NCBI RefSeq assembly: GCF_030704535.1
Contig: NC_081815.1
Location: forward strand, 6,396,501 to 6,460,500
DNA: 64,000 bases
Origin: Vitis vinifera
Lineage: Eukaryota > Streptophyta > Magnoliopsida > Vitales > Vitaceae
Reading direction: 5' to 3'
Position 1 is the stretch's first letter, and every line of letters starts with the position of its first letter. The position numbers were made by a program, and so were the translations under genes. The notes under the pieces are model-generated. The model ran no database searches. It was not told the origin of the DNA and saw only the letters and a program-made list of their open reading frames with translations. Positions 11,821-25,800 of the stretch are shown piece after piece.

Positions 11821-13834
11821 GAGGTAGCTGCAGTCACCTTCTTCTTGTGTTTTTCTTTCTTGATTGACATTTTTAGGGTTTTTTTGTATGTGAATTTTGG
11901 TGCTGATTGTTTGTTTTTTATGTTTCTTTCAGGTTCAAAAGCTAAAGGTATAATTTTTTTTTCTTTTTTTCTTTTTTCTTTTTTTGGATTAAATATTGAT
12001 GTCTGATTGAGAAAACCCTAGAATTGATGACCATTTCTCAGCTGAATGCATCGAGAATGGTCATGTAGTTCGGTGGATGTCTCTTGTTTGGGTTCGGATT
12101 CTTGCATGCAAGGAAAATGTTGAAAATTTGGGAATTGATTTGAGTTTTATGTCGCATGGGTGATTTCTGATGTGATTTTAATGATTTTGTTGGGCACGGG
12201 TGGTTAAATGATCGGAGCTGGTGGTGGGTACTGGAAAGATATATGGTGGAGGAGGTTTGTGGCTTTTGTGTGCATATCTGATTAGTGGTTTAGATGCAAT
12301 GTATTGTGGATGGTGTCTTAGGACAGATGAATTATGAAATAGGATGCAATAGTTGATGGACCTTTTGAGTTACGCATTTTGAATTTCTATTTGTGGACCC
12401 TGTGTATTTGTGCTAAAGATCATGTTTGGAAATACTTGGGGAATGTTTCATCTTGATAATCATGAATGGATGTGGCAACGAAATTTTATTTCCTTTTTTT
12501 AAATTAATGGGAAAAGTAACTGGAAGTTTGGATTTGATATGAGAAGGAGAAGTGATGAACCACATTATCCGTGATATTCAGAATGGAGAAGAATGGCATC
12601 TCTCTTTTCTTTTTCGATTTTTTTTTTTTTTTTTGTATCTCATAGTGATTTGGTGATCCTTTTTGGCTACAACTGGTGCTTCTGCATTGGGAATAATCAA
12701 TGAGAAGAACACCTGTGTTGTAATTTCACATTGTCTGAACTGTGGGTGATGGTTTGATTTTTAATTAATCAGAGTTGAGCATGCCTTATAAAGCTAAGGC
12801 GAGGATGAAATTGCATGGATGCTTAAAGTTGTTTCCTTTAAGGTGGGAGAATTTTGACAGTTATAGTGGCAAAATCCCATCTTATTTTTTACATAATTGT
12901 GGAGTCTGCTTTGGATGGAATTTAAATTAGATAACTTGGGAGTTCAGTTTGGAAGGGATTTAAATTGGATGTCTTAGGGAATATCTTGGATTGTTATATT
13001 GTTTTAGTGAAAAATAATACTATGAGCTTAAGAAGCAGAACTTAACAGTTAACTGTTTAAAGTAAAGTGATGTCATATGTTATCACTTTCAAGATTTTGA
13101 GTGTCAGATCATTAACTTCTGGTGAGTAGTATGCATTCATTATTCATTCAAAAGCAGATTCCATTAAAGTGGAAAGGATATTAGGAGGCATGTTGATGCA
13201 ATTTACGTGGTGTGCATGAAAAATATTTGTCGGCTTGTGATCATGGTGGTGCATACAGTTAGTGGGACAGAATGTTGCTTTCTTTGCACATCAAATTAGC
13301 GGTTACAATTTCAAAGGTTGTTATGCTGCATCTTGCTCATTGTTTACATTAATTTTGCAATCATCTAGCAGTATCATATAACTGCTTGAAGGTGTCAAAG
13401 ACTCTATACTTATCTTGGAATTAAAAAGAAAGGTATTATACAATAGTGCTGCACATGTATTTGTTGATGGGAATGGGAACTATTTTGTTAGAGATGATTG
13501 TGCTTTATACTTCATGGCAGGTTTTCTTTTTCATCACCAATCAGTTTCTATGTAACAGTGTTGTTCCTATAGGAATTTTTTTTCTAAGAATGAGAATTTC
13601 TATTAGAGCAGAAAGCAAATTTAAGAAGCCAAAAGTCACAAAGAAATTAAAGAATCCACTTAGAGGGATAAAAGAGGCCCAAAGCAATAGTCTCTCTTAA
13701 CTGGTGGATTCACTTCAGATGAGTTTTCTATAATTTTCTGGAGCAGCAGCAGGATAATGAAGGGCATTGACCCTAAACCCTAAACCTAATATTTTGTTGT
13801 TTTTACTTTTCAGGTACTTCATTGTTTGAGGACA

Positions 13835-16800
13835 ATGGGATGCACAGCTGAAGATCCAATGGCTGGTGGAAAAGAAAACGAAATAGAGATAAAAATAAAG
13901 ACATTGGATTCCCAAACTTACACAATGCGTGTAAATAAGCAGGTACCTAGCTTTGTACTTTTTAATTATGTTACTTGCTACAATCACTTCATGTTTTATT
14001 TTTTCTTGGGGCTGTTACAATATAAAAGTTTATTCTTTTCTTAGTTGGTTGTCAATTTGTCATCTTTTTAAGGGCACTCTTAGATTCTTTATACTCAATA
14101 TTTCCTTCATCGTCTTTTAAACTTTAAATTGCAGTTTTGCATATTTGTATGGTTACATTTCTGTCAGCTTTCAGTAGCTTAAAAATGCTGTCTTACTGAA
14201 AGTAGTATAAGTTTGTCGCTGAAAGAAGTTACAGCCTACAAGTATATATGACAGCCTTTTTTGACATCCAGTCAATAGCTTCTTTGCCATGATAGATTCA
14301 TATCTTAGGATTGTATAGCCTGTGTGTACATGTTTGCTGGTAGTAACTTGCATATCAGAGTTTTTCATGTATGAGTGCATATTTGGTTTTACCATTGTTC
14401 TTGATGTCTTGCAGGTACCAGTGCCTGATTTAAAACAACAGATTGCTACAGTTACAGGTGTCTTATCAGACCAACAACGTCTCATATGCCGCGGAAAAGT
14501 TCTAAAGGATGATCAACGCCTCTGCGCCTATCGTATCCTTTTTGTTAATTTCTCTTGCTCTTTCTTTTTCTTTTTGCTGTGTCTCTGTTCTCATTCTCTT
14601 CCTGGTAATTACTATCAACTTCCACTTTATGGTTTCCAAATGATTGTTGTGGTACTCATAATTTTGAAACAAATGAATTTTATACACTTACTATATTTGA
14701 ATTTGCTGGTTATTGCCATTTTCAGGCTATGAGCACAAGAGTTAAAAATAAATAAATAATAAAAATAAAGACCATTATTTTAAAAAGCTGGAAAGCAATA
14801 ATATCTGCAATTTGTGAGTACAAAAGCATAAGAAAACCTTTGTCTTCCACTCCTCATTAATGTCATCTTATTTCTGCACCTTTTGACATATATACACGCC
14901 CATGGTAACTTTTGTGTATTTGCACCTTCTGGTGTTTTTTGGTTGCTTTGTATATGTTGTATATACTTTTTAAAATCTCTTTTTGATGAGTAAAGACTTA
15001 ATATCATGTGTACTTTTTAAAATTAATACAATCTTCTTTTACGTATCAAAAAAAAAAAAAAAAGGTACTATATCACATTAAAACATTGCCTCTCTATATG
15101 CATTTTTTATTTCTCAATGCAAAGCAAAGAATATTTCACTTCAATGTTCTTTAGCTTATGAATCTGTCTTTGTGTGTTTATTTGGATGAGTAAAGACTTA
15201 ATATCATGTGTACTTTTTAAAATTAATACAATCTTCTTTTACGTATCAAAAAAAAAAAAAAAGGTACCATAATCACATTAAAACATTGCCTCTCTATATG
15301 CATTTTTTATTTCTCAATGCAAAGCAAAGAATATTTCACTTCAATGTTCTTTAGCTTATGAATCTGTCTTTGTGTGTTTGTTTGGCTCCATGTTTACTAA
15401 TTTTTATGTTAAACATTGTAATGATAAAATACATGACATTTTACCTCCACGTGAATTACATTATATATTCCATTATGCCGCCAATCCACATAACACTTTT
15501 CCACAATGTTGTTAACTGAAATTCCAATTTTAGCCCCAAGAATTATTTTTTACCTCCAATCTCTCTTGTGATCTTGCTAGCTTGGATGTGAAGTTGCAAA
15601 TGCAATTTGGTTTAAAGGGGAGGGAGGAAGAATAGAAGAAATATCCAAAATATGCCTCGACTTGATGAGAAGAAATTTGGGGGATATGGTCTTTGCTGTA
15701 AAGACGTCTTTCCATGTAGTTAGATTTGCTCTACCAGTAACCTTAATGCTGCTTACAATAGTTCAACAACACATGCAGGATTCCAGAATGTTTCCATGGC
15801 TGGATATATGTATATATATATATATATATTCCTTTTTTTTTGTATTGAAATATTCAAATCTATGGGTGGTTCACTCAACTGTCTTTGATATTAGTCAGAC
15901 TAAGGGACATGTATACCTCTGAAGAGGAGCTATATTCATGTTGGAGAAGGTGTAAGTATTAGCACCTGCATGCCCTGGCTTTGTTGTTTGAGAGTTTTCA
16001 GGTTAGTGTGTCTGTAGTGTGCTGTGTGTTGCAACTGAGGCTAATGCTGAACTGTGACTGCAAATAAGTCATCTTAATCCTCTGATTACCTGCAAAAACA
16101 CGCCGTTTGGGACACTGACGTAACTTGAGACCGTTTTAGAGAAGGGAAAGAGAGGAGAAGATTTTGGGACCTGATGGCTAGGATCTCTATAGAAAACTTA
16201 CCTCTTTTAGCTGATGGTTGTACCTTTTATACTCTACACTGAACCTAGTTCCTCTGGGGCTAGGTTGCCTACCACATCTTCTAGTCTAGTCGAATGATCG
16301 AGGCCTTTGGCTTTCAGGAGTCTTAAGCAATGATGGAGTTGAGCTCGAGTAGTTCGAGGTCTATATTATCGCTCCTCAAGTACCACTTTGTATTCACTTA
16401 GCTCGAGCATTGAGCATTATCCTAGCCCACAGGCTGGGTTTATTGCCACGTGATAAGTGAGAATGGATGCCTTCCCAATGCGTCCTTTTTCTTGCCATCA
16501 AGAACTTTGAGCTTGGAAAAAGCAGGAATGCCAAAATTCAAACTGTTTGGCTGAGTTGGCTTTTCAAAGTGAAAATTGAACCGTTTGAGATACACATGGC
16601 AGGGCTGAGTTGGCTTTTCAAATGATGGCAGTAGGATTTGCGCCTCATCATTGTGCCCGCAGTATTTAATCTAGTGGGCTGTTCCTTCAGGCCTTTTAAA
16701 AACCCAAAGAATCTCCTTTTTTTCCTCACTTTGCCTTATTTTGCAAGCCGAGACGCTGCTGGATCTTTTTCCAGGCTACCTCCAACCAGTTTTTTCTGAT

Positions 16801-19800
16801 GCCACTTAATCAATTCCAGTTCATTCACCTTACTTTCCTAGAGCTATTTCATGGGTAACAAGTTTTGCCTTATCTTTACCTTTTATTTTCTGTTTTTTAG
16901 TGGTTTTTTGGTCAGTGCTTGTGTCGTCTTAGATAAATTTTGCTTTTCCGGCAACCACCTGGAACCGTACCTCCCTAGAGCTCTGACTCAGTTTTTCCTG
17001 CCCTAGGGGTTGGGCGGCGGGCCTAGCCTTTAATTCATTTCTTTTGGGTGAAAGGAGATGAATGACAAAATCTTGATTGTGTAGATTAACTTAGGACTAC
17101 ATTGACTATGCCTATGATGTGGAAATCCTATTTCCCAAGGATTAGTTTTATGATGAGTGTGTGACAGTTTTTCTACATTGGTTTAAACCATGATGAAGGA
17201 GCCTGCTGCTTTGGGAGACTAATTCCATGTAAGCATCAGGAAATCCCTGTTTGCGTAGTCTTCTTGTTGTGGATAGGTTTTGTTTTTCTGCTTGTCTTGT
17301 CTAGATAGTTTTCTTATTTAACTAGATGTGTTATGTAGATTTCAGAATATTAATTTTTGAGTATTTGATGAATACCACAGATGGGGAATGCAGACAGGAT
17401 TTTTATTGCCAATGGCAACTAGTGTGTATGCTGCACTTTGGGCAACTAATGATAAAATTTTAGTCATATAGCAGTAACTTTTGAAAGGTCAATTATAATT
17501 TGCTTAGTCAAATAGACCATTAAAAGATGATGGAACTTATTATTAATTTTATTGTTTTTTCTTTTTTATTATTAGTCCTGAGGTGAAATTGTTTAATTCC
17601 ATAACATGAAGACAGCTAAACATTTTGAGAAGATTTGAGAACTGCCCACTGGAGGCATTGATGCATATGCCATCTTAGTAGGAAATATGTCTTTGACATC
17701 TATGAGAAAAGTTTATCAATAGATCATAGTAGGTAATAAGTCTTTGACATCTACTGGAAATAATGTGACAACTGATGTGAGGTAAGAGGGTTTAATGGGA
17801 AAAATGTACTCCTTTCATGCTATATGAGGAATGAATGGAAATAATAAATTATCTATTCTGACAAGAATATATGCTTCATTAAATGAGGTTAATTCTTCTG
17901 CTTGAACAAGTATTTAGTAGTTGTTCCCTTAGAGGAGGCCCCCTGAGCTTCCCTTTCCTACTTACTGCTTCTTGCTTGATAAATTTTGTATTAAGAATGA
18001 GCATAATTACATTGTGTCTTATTTAAAATATTTTCTTTTCTCTTTGTCAACAGTTTGTGTTTTGTGTGCCTCCTTTCCTATATCAAAATATTTATCTGCA
18101 TCATCGCCTGGAACCTTGAAGACATTTGCATATCTACAGAACACTGGCTGAATGAGTATTGATTAGTTGAAGTGTATTTCTGCTAATGGCAGAAACTGTG
18201 ATAATGTTCCTCTTTATATCTATGGCATCTATTCAGGACATATGTATTGAAATTTGAACCAGTTGCCTTACTTGAGATGATTAGTTGTGGCTGAGGCAAT
18301 GAAATCCAAATGGGATAGCATTAATTGAGTTGGCATCTTGTTAACTTTTCCTCAAAGTTGATATATTGTATCTTGCTTTCTTGCAGTCAAGTCTGGTTTT
18401 GGATATTTATTCAACTAGATGAATATGGTATTTGAACACACTCATTTTCTCATTGTTCACTCCTTTTCTATTCTAGTCACTTCTTGTTTATTAACTTTGA
18501 GCTAATTATTTAATTGGGGAAATGAGTTTCTTACTTAATATGAGTTAGATGTTGAAGATGGTCACACTTTGCATCTGGTTACCAGACAACCAGTTCCACC
18601 ATCATCTGAGGGTTCACATAATCAATCAGGTTTGATATTCTTGAAAGCTTTTTATCATCTTCATATTTGACTTCAGATATTTCATGGAATACTTGCTCTA
18701 ATTTTGTATTTGGTTGTTACTCAAAGCTTTGTTAGTGGGAGTAAATTCTAGTTTGAAGTCTTTCTGATTATGGAAATCCTTCTTGATTGACGTTAATGAG
18801 ATGTTTGACTTTGAAGTAATCATAACCCTGAGTTACTTGAAGTTACTTTTTTTGTTGCCTTTGTTATGTTCTAAACTTTTAAGCAATGTGTGGATGTAAT
18901 TTTGGTCACACATGTACTTTATATTCCCAATATAAGTATTTCATTCCCTGTTTTTGTCTTAGTTTTCAAGCATGGCTCTTTATGGTAATCTGAATTTTAG
19001 TTGTGTCAAAGGTCATATTCCCATGGTATTTACTCTTTTATTTGCGAAATGGATGAAATTGTGGTGAATTTGATGGAATGATTTAAAATTAAGCTTTCAC
19101 AAATTCTTATGCTAATGTACTACAGTCTAGAATGTTTTCTTTTGTTGATCAGCAAGATCTATGTCATCATATGCATGCTGAAAGCGGGCATTTTGTAATT
19201 CTTAATTGTATATTCTGTCTAGCTTCTAGATTTTTTCGCTGTTTCACTGAATTCATTAATGTGAATACCGGTTTTTTCCCATAAAAAGCCATTTTCAGTT
19301 AGAACTAGAGAACTTACTGCTGAAAGTAATTGTTTGCAGATGCTATTCCTGGTTTGGGTATGAGTCATGGTCAAGACAATCAGGTAGCTCCTGGGTTTCT
19401 ACCTGAAAATTTGAATGTGCCTAATCAAGGTGATGCCATTCCTCCAGAAATTAATCAGGTAAGTCTATGAATTAGATGTGGAATGGGACTCGTTTTTGGA
19501 TTTCTATAGGTGTAATTACATCTCGCTATATCAGTTCCTACTTTGTTATCTTTCTTGCTTGGCAGCTTGTTTCTGCTGTTCTTGGTGCTTTTGGAGTTAA
19601 TGATATTGGTGGTAATCAGGGGCCTGATGCTAGGGTAAATTTCTAGTTCAAAGTCTACAAACAAATCGACTACTTGTTGAAATTGGTGTGCGACCTATTG
19701 TTGCTTGGCATGATATTTCGTGAAAGTGTGGCTCTTTGTTATGCAAATAAATAAATAAATGCTTTTCAGAGAGTGAATGTAAGGCAAACGCAACAAAGGC

Positions 19801-22800
19801 TGAATTCCATGTAATTGATGTTTTCTTTTTTGCTTTCTTGTTGCCTTCGTCTTGTCCTTTCTGAGCCACTGCATGACCCGACAAGATGTTAAGCACGTTG
19901 AATTTGGTGTATCCTTAACATTCTTAGAAGTTGCAGAAAATTTTCTGAGTCATGGTTTATTACATTCTAAAAAATTTTTTTTTTTATGTCTGCATGGATC
20001 TATATATGTTTCTATCCATATTTAATCTCACTTTTTGGTGTGTGGGGGGGTTGGATGTGGAAGAATAATGGCCTGGAAGGACTTGGATATTGGGTGCTAA
20101 CAGCATCTCTGGTTTAACCCAATCAAATAGTGCCTTTGCATTGGCAGTGTCTTTGGGGGCTCTTTCGCCCCTGGTAAGGTTGAGATTCCTGGTTTTACTT
20201 TATTCATATGCACTTCCTTTTTTCCTGGGTTGACTTTTTTTTTTTTTGGATTTGAAATGGATCTTCTTTCATGTATTTACTGGTTGGATATTAAATATTG
20301 CGTGATATCGTGGACTTTGTAGGTCGTGCCTGATTCTTTGACTACTTTGTCCCAGTATCTGAGTCGATTGAGGCGTGAGTTTGGTAACAGCAGTCATTCC
20401 CTTTTTTTTTAACTTTAATACATGCAAATCAGTCCTTTAATGCTAGTACATTCAGATGTTTGAAACTTGAAATACATTTTGTTTACAGGCAGAGGCAATG
20501 GAAACAATGTGCAGACTGCTGATATCCATGGTACTGCAGAAAGAGAATCTAATTCCATATTGCATTCAGTGACTGCACCGGGCCTTACTCCAACAGCATC
20601 CTTGGCAGAATTGATGCTGTCTGCAAGGCAAATGCTTATTGAACAAGTTGGAGAATCCCTACTGGTATATGCAGAATCATTATCCTTCTATATCATTACC
20701 CGTCAAGGTAGCCCAATTGGTCAGCGCGAACACTGGGAAGTGTGGTCCTAGTAAGTGGCACATGGTCCTAAGTTTGAATCCTGCCACTGATGATACCTTG
20801 AATTTACCCGGTGTTGGTTGTTGCGGGCTGGTCAGCACTCCAAGGTTTGGGTCCCCATGGAGAGTCCTAAGGGCTTGGTCATGGAAGGTTCATTGGTTAT
20901 AATATATGTATATATATATATATATACTTCTACATTGTTGAAAATGTTTATTTTGGTAATTCATAATATTTGAGAAGTTTTCTGGTAGCATACCATATAT
21001 GATGCAGGTATTTCATTACTACTCACAATGTGAACAGATTTGATTTGATCATCTTTTAGATTTGTACGCAGAATAAAAGAATCTGTTTATCACGGCCTAC
21101 AAATATCTGCGAGTTTCTCACTATCCTGATCCATATATGCCAAAAATAACATGTATAACAATGTTCTATTTTATATTTTGGCAGCAACTACAGAGGCAGC
21201 TAGAGAATCAAGAGACTGCGACTAATCTGTCTGAGAGGCGGGACATTCAGTTTAGCGCAGGGAGAACAGGAGTTTTGCTTCAAAATGTTGGTGCATTTCT
21301 ACTTGAACTTGGTCGTACAACCATGACACTGATCATGGGTCAAATGCCGGTAAGTATATTTTGGTTTTCATTCAATTATCTGGTTGATTGAGATATCATT
21401 GATGTCTTGTGTTCCTATGAATCATTTCTTATGCAGTCTGAAGCTATGGTTAATACTGGGCCTGCACTTTTCATATCCCCATCTGGTCCTAATCCTCTCA
21501 TGGTTCAGGCAATATTCTCAATATCCCCTTCAAAAAAAAAAAAAAAAATGTATCTTTAAATTTTTTTATCCACATTTTCTGATCATAATTTTATGGCCAG
21601 GCTCAGCCTTTTCAACCAGGAACAAGTTTTGGTTCATTCTCCACGGGAACTGCACAGCCTGGCTCTGGTTTGGTTAATGGATTTGGTTTTCTTCCAAGGC
21701 GTATTGATATACAAATCCGTAGAGGTGCTATTTGAATTACACCTTGGCTAAATATTATCTTTATTTTATTTTTGGTGTAATTTATGTTCGGATTTACTAA
21801 TCAATTCACCATTAGGTTCTTCAATGGTCACTCCCAATGTTAACCAAGTGGAACATGGTTATACTAATCAGCCTTCAGGCCAAAGAAACCCAGTAACAAG
21901 TTCTGGTGGTGAAAACCCAGCAACTTCTCTGGTTTCAGAGGGTTCATCTATTGCTGCAGTACCAATGAGGTCCATGCTTGGAGCAGTATCTGGTCCATTT
22001 AATAGTGTTCTTTCTGATCCATCCAGTGGTCTTTTAGGCTTGTACCCAGTTCTTGGAAGATTACAACATGTGGGTTCTGGACATGCAATTGATGAGCTAG
22101 GATCTCAAGCATCTGGTGAACATCAAGCCACTGGCTTCCAAACCGAGCAGCTCAATGAAGGTGGTCGCACAACAGAAGGTAATTCGACAAATATGGTAGT
22201 TAAACATAGTAATGAAGACTAGTTGTTTCATAACCAATTTATGCTCAAGTAATGAATTATATGGTAGTGAATTAACCCCTTCCAATTTATGCTCAATTTT
22301 TGTTTTTACATTGTGGGCGGTCCTGGTGCTTGATTTTGTTCTCTTTGTTTGGGGTCTTTTGGGTCCTGCTGTGGTTTGTAAAAAAATTTCCTTGGATGGC
22401 ATGGTCCCTCTGCAGGGAAAGGCATAACAGAAGGTCTAGAGGTTGATTCCTCTCTACTTGTTTTCATGTACTTGGAAGAACATAAATAGAAAACTTTATA
22501 TGGCTTGCAACATTAAAATTTAGGAATTATATGCCTGTTGCTCAATTATCATTTTGTTCAAAGGACCAAGGTGCTCATAGGAAGGTGCCAAGCTTTAGTA
22601 TTTAGATTTCATTGACATCAATTATCATGTATTCTTTTTGACCTTTTTTTGAAGTGTTTCCTTGTGTACTTCTCCTGTACTTGGGTTGCACCCTTCTTTT
22701 GATTGGTCCTTTGAATATAGCATGCTGTTATTTCTGCCTATGAAAAAAGAAAGAAAACAAAATTTGAGGAGAGATATGGCTTATGCCCATGTTGCTGTTT

Positions 22801-25800
22801 TTAAGTTATGTTTTTTTTTTTTTTAAACAAGAATCCTTTGATTTTTATTTGATGAAAATTTAGATACTTTAATTTATGTAAGGTGAATAAAGGTATAATG
22901 TTCCATGATTTCCATTTCTTTTTTACTTGTTGGCTCTTCAGTTTGTTTAGAGCTACCGAAAGATATTATAGAATAGAATATATAGAAAGGGCTGTTTCAG
23001 TGAACTTTTCCTATGAAGGAAAAAAATGCAAAAGATAGTGATTTTTTTATGTTTATGTACCATAGAAAAAGGGAAGGAAAAAAATACTAAGGAAAAGATG
23101 GGGGAAAAAGCTAAAAGATTTTCTTGGTCTCATACGCCTTGTTTGATTCCAAGAAAGTACTAAGGAAAGAACAAAAAATGTTAAGGAAATAATTTTTTCG
23201 TATTTGGTTTTACTATGGAAAATAGTAAAATTAGTCAAAAACTTATGCTTTTTCAAATTATTTAATCTTTATATTGAAGAGTTAAAATAAATGAAATAAG
23301 GTTGAAGTAGTATATATAAATAATTTATTGACTCTAAATCTATTTTTTATTTTTCTTCACTTTTTTTTTTCTTCTACCTTTCCTCTCTATTTTTTTTCCT
23401 TTGCAATTCCCCTCAAATTTTTTAGGAACCAAACATAGCTTTTAAAAAAATATGTGAGGAAAGTTTGGGGTGCATTCCTCATTAATTTAATTCTCTTCTC
23501 TCAACTTTTCTATGGATGACCAAATAAAAGAAAATTCTATAATTTTTCTTTTATCTTCTCCTTTTCCTCTCTATTTTTTTTTCCTCATATTTTCCAAGAA
23601 TCAAACATGGTCTAACAGAAAAATAGGAAGTCCACCCCTAAACATGCTGAATTGCAAATTAACTTAACAGCTGCACAAGGCAAAACCCCATAAAATCTGA
23701 ACAGAGACAAAACATAAACCCTCAAATTCAAAACTACTTAAAAATGTAGGAAGCAGTTTCAATGAGCTGTAACATGTAGATATTCATTTGTAGTCGCTAC
23801 AGATATTTCTACACTCAAGTTTACTTGTCTTTTCTCATTCGTTATTGGGTAAAGCCACTTAATCATGTAGGGAGCAGTTTCAATGATGTATAACATGTAG
23901 AGTTTCATCAGTAGTTACTGCCAGTATTTCTACACTCAGTTTACTTGTCTTTTTGCTCATTCATGATTGGCTTTGGGAGTTGGAGATATAATTATTGGTT
24001 GGATTTGAGTTCACCTGATTATTCTGCATCAGGTGACCATGACATTATCCTTGTTTTCATGAGCTAAATTTTTTAAATTGCTTGTTTTTGCAGGATCATT
24101 GCCAACTCCTAGTTTAAGACACCTGGCACCATCTGAATCCCAGAATTTCAGAATCAACCTTCAGTCAACCAATGGGACCATAACTAATCCAGAAGCTGAG
24201 GGACATATGCCCAGCAGTGTCCTTCAGTTTCTAAGGACCATGTTTGCAGGTGGAGAAATTGAACATGTCGAGGATTTCAATTCACAAGGAATAGCTACAA
24301 ATCCCGTCACAGAGCATTCAGAGGCAGCCGCTGGTGCCATGGATGCTCAGCAAGCAGAACCAGAAGTTACTGATGAAGGGATCTTCTTGTCCAATATGCT
24401 TCGAGAGATGATGCGCTTCATATCTCAAGATGTGGACCCAAATGTCGCACCTCCTGAAGGATCAAGTGCTTCAGAGCATGGAACTGATTCTTCCTCCCAA
24501 GTAAGCTTGCTTCAGCAATTACCCACTTACCCTTGTTATGAATTATGACCTCTTCTACCTCAAACTAAAAAGGAATTTGAATTTCTTCTTATGTTTGTTC
24601 TTAATGCCCTCCGTGTTATCAGAAACAAAATGGAGAATGAGGCTTAGGCATTAAGTGGGGATATGTTGTCACAAGTACTCTTAGTGCACTATGTCTTATT
24701 AAGTAATGGAGCATAATAATTAGGTTGGGTCGTAAATCTGAAGGTCAAGCTAAGTAATGATGTATTTGCAGGCTGAGAGCTCTGTTGCTGGGACTTTGCG
24801 ACGGGAAAGTGATAATCAGGCAAGCCCCCCAAATTCAAAACGTCAGAAGGTATTACAGTTTGAAACTTCTCTGTCTTTCCTTTTCATCTTCTCTCTTTCA
24901 AATGCGTCTTAACTTATCATATCTTCAGAATTTAGGAGGAAATGATGCTGTGTCATTAGAAATTAGAATTGAGATATTCAAATGAGACACATCAGTGGGT
25001 TGGATCATGATCTCAATCCTTGATAAGACGCTGCATTCTATTTCCTCTGGTGATCTCATGCATTCTATTTCCTCCAGTGGTCTCATGCAATAATTGTTAG
25101 ATCTGATTCTCTGAATTTGCAACCATATGGTAAATTATATGTTTGTATATAGCATTTTCAGTGTTTTGTAGGACTTCAATTTAATTTCATCATGCCAAAG
25201 TCATCCACATCAGGATCCTGGACTGGATTTATGGGGGTCTCGTAGCTCAATTGAGAACTTTCAAATTCTAAATAGTGGCAAAGATGATTGAACATGACAT
25301 GGTCATATTAGAAAATTTCCTGGAATGCTGGTTAAGTTCAAAGTATGAGAAAATGTAAGAAAACAGATAAGAATACTTATATTTTTTTGCAAAATAAGCT
25401 ACTGAAACAAAAGGCCAACCTAAAAGCTGCACTAAAATTGCTTTTGGAAGTGATTCTTATAGGGTGAGAAGCATTTCCTAATGCTAGGAAACACTTTCTT
25501 TACTAAAATTAGGCATTCAACAAAGTTTTAAAAATCACTTTTGAACACAAGAAGTGATTTTTTGAACTAGCACTTGGTGTTTTTTCCAAAGTCACTTTTT
25601 CGTTATGCATCCAATTGCTAAAAACACTACTATATTCAAACATTAACTGATTCTTGATGAAAATGTTTCTGAAAGAAGTGCTACCAACAAAAGTGCTACA
25701 GATTAAAAGTCCTTTTACCAGAATCACTCCTAAATGAGTCATTAGCGTCTTTAAAAGAAGCATGAAACAGTCCTCAAAATGGATATTCAAACTCATGGAT

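Larger units (their letters stand above)
14533..18548 (+). other. Probable U12-type (minor spliceosome) intron
   Basis: The donor reads GTATCCTTTT at 14,533, matching the U12 5' splice-site consensus. TTACTTAAT at 18,531-18,539 matches the U12 branch-site consensus TTCCTTRAY at 8 of 9 positions, and its branch A is 10 nt from the AG at 18,547-18,548, inside the usual U12 range. There is no long pyrimidine tract before the AG. The intron splits a His codon in the ubiquitin-like domain. At 4.0 kb it is the longest in the gene. Confidence 0.75.

Noticed and set aside
20467..20751. Reading the 94-codon frame past exon 9 as a longer exon
   Set aside because: The donor CTG|GTATAT at 20,664 is followed by the SINE. 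The next exon at 21,185 joins in phase 0, so the extra codons are intron plus SINE.
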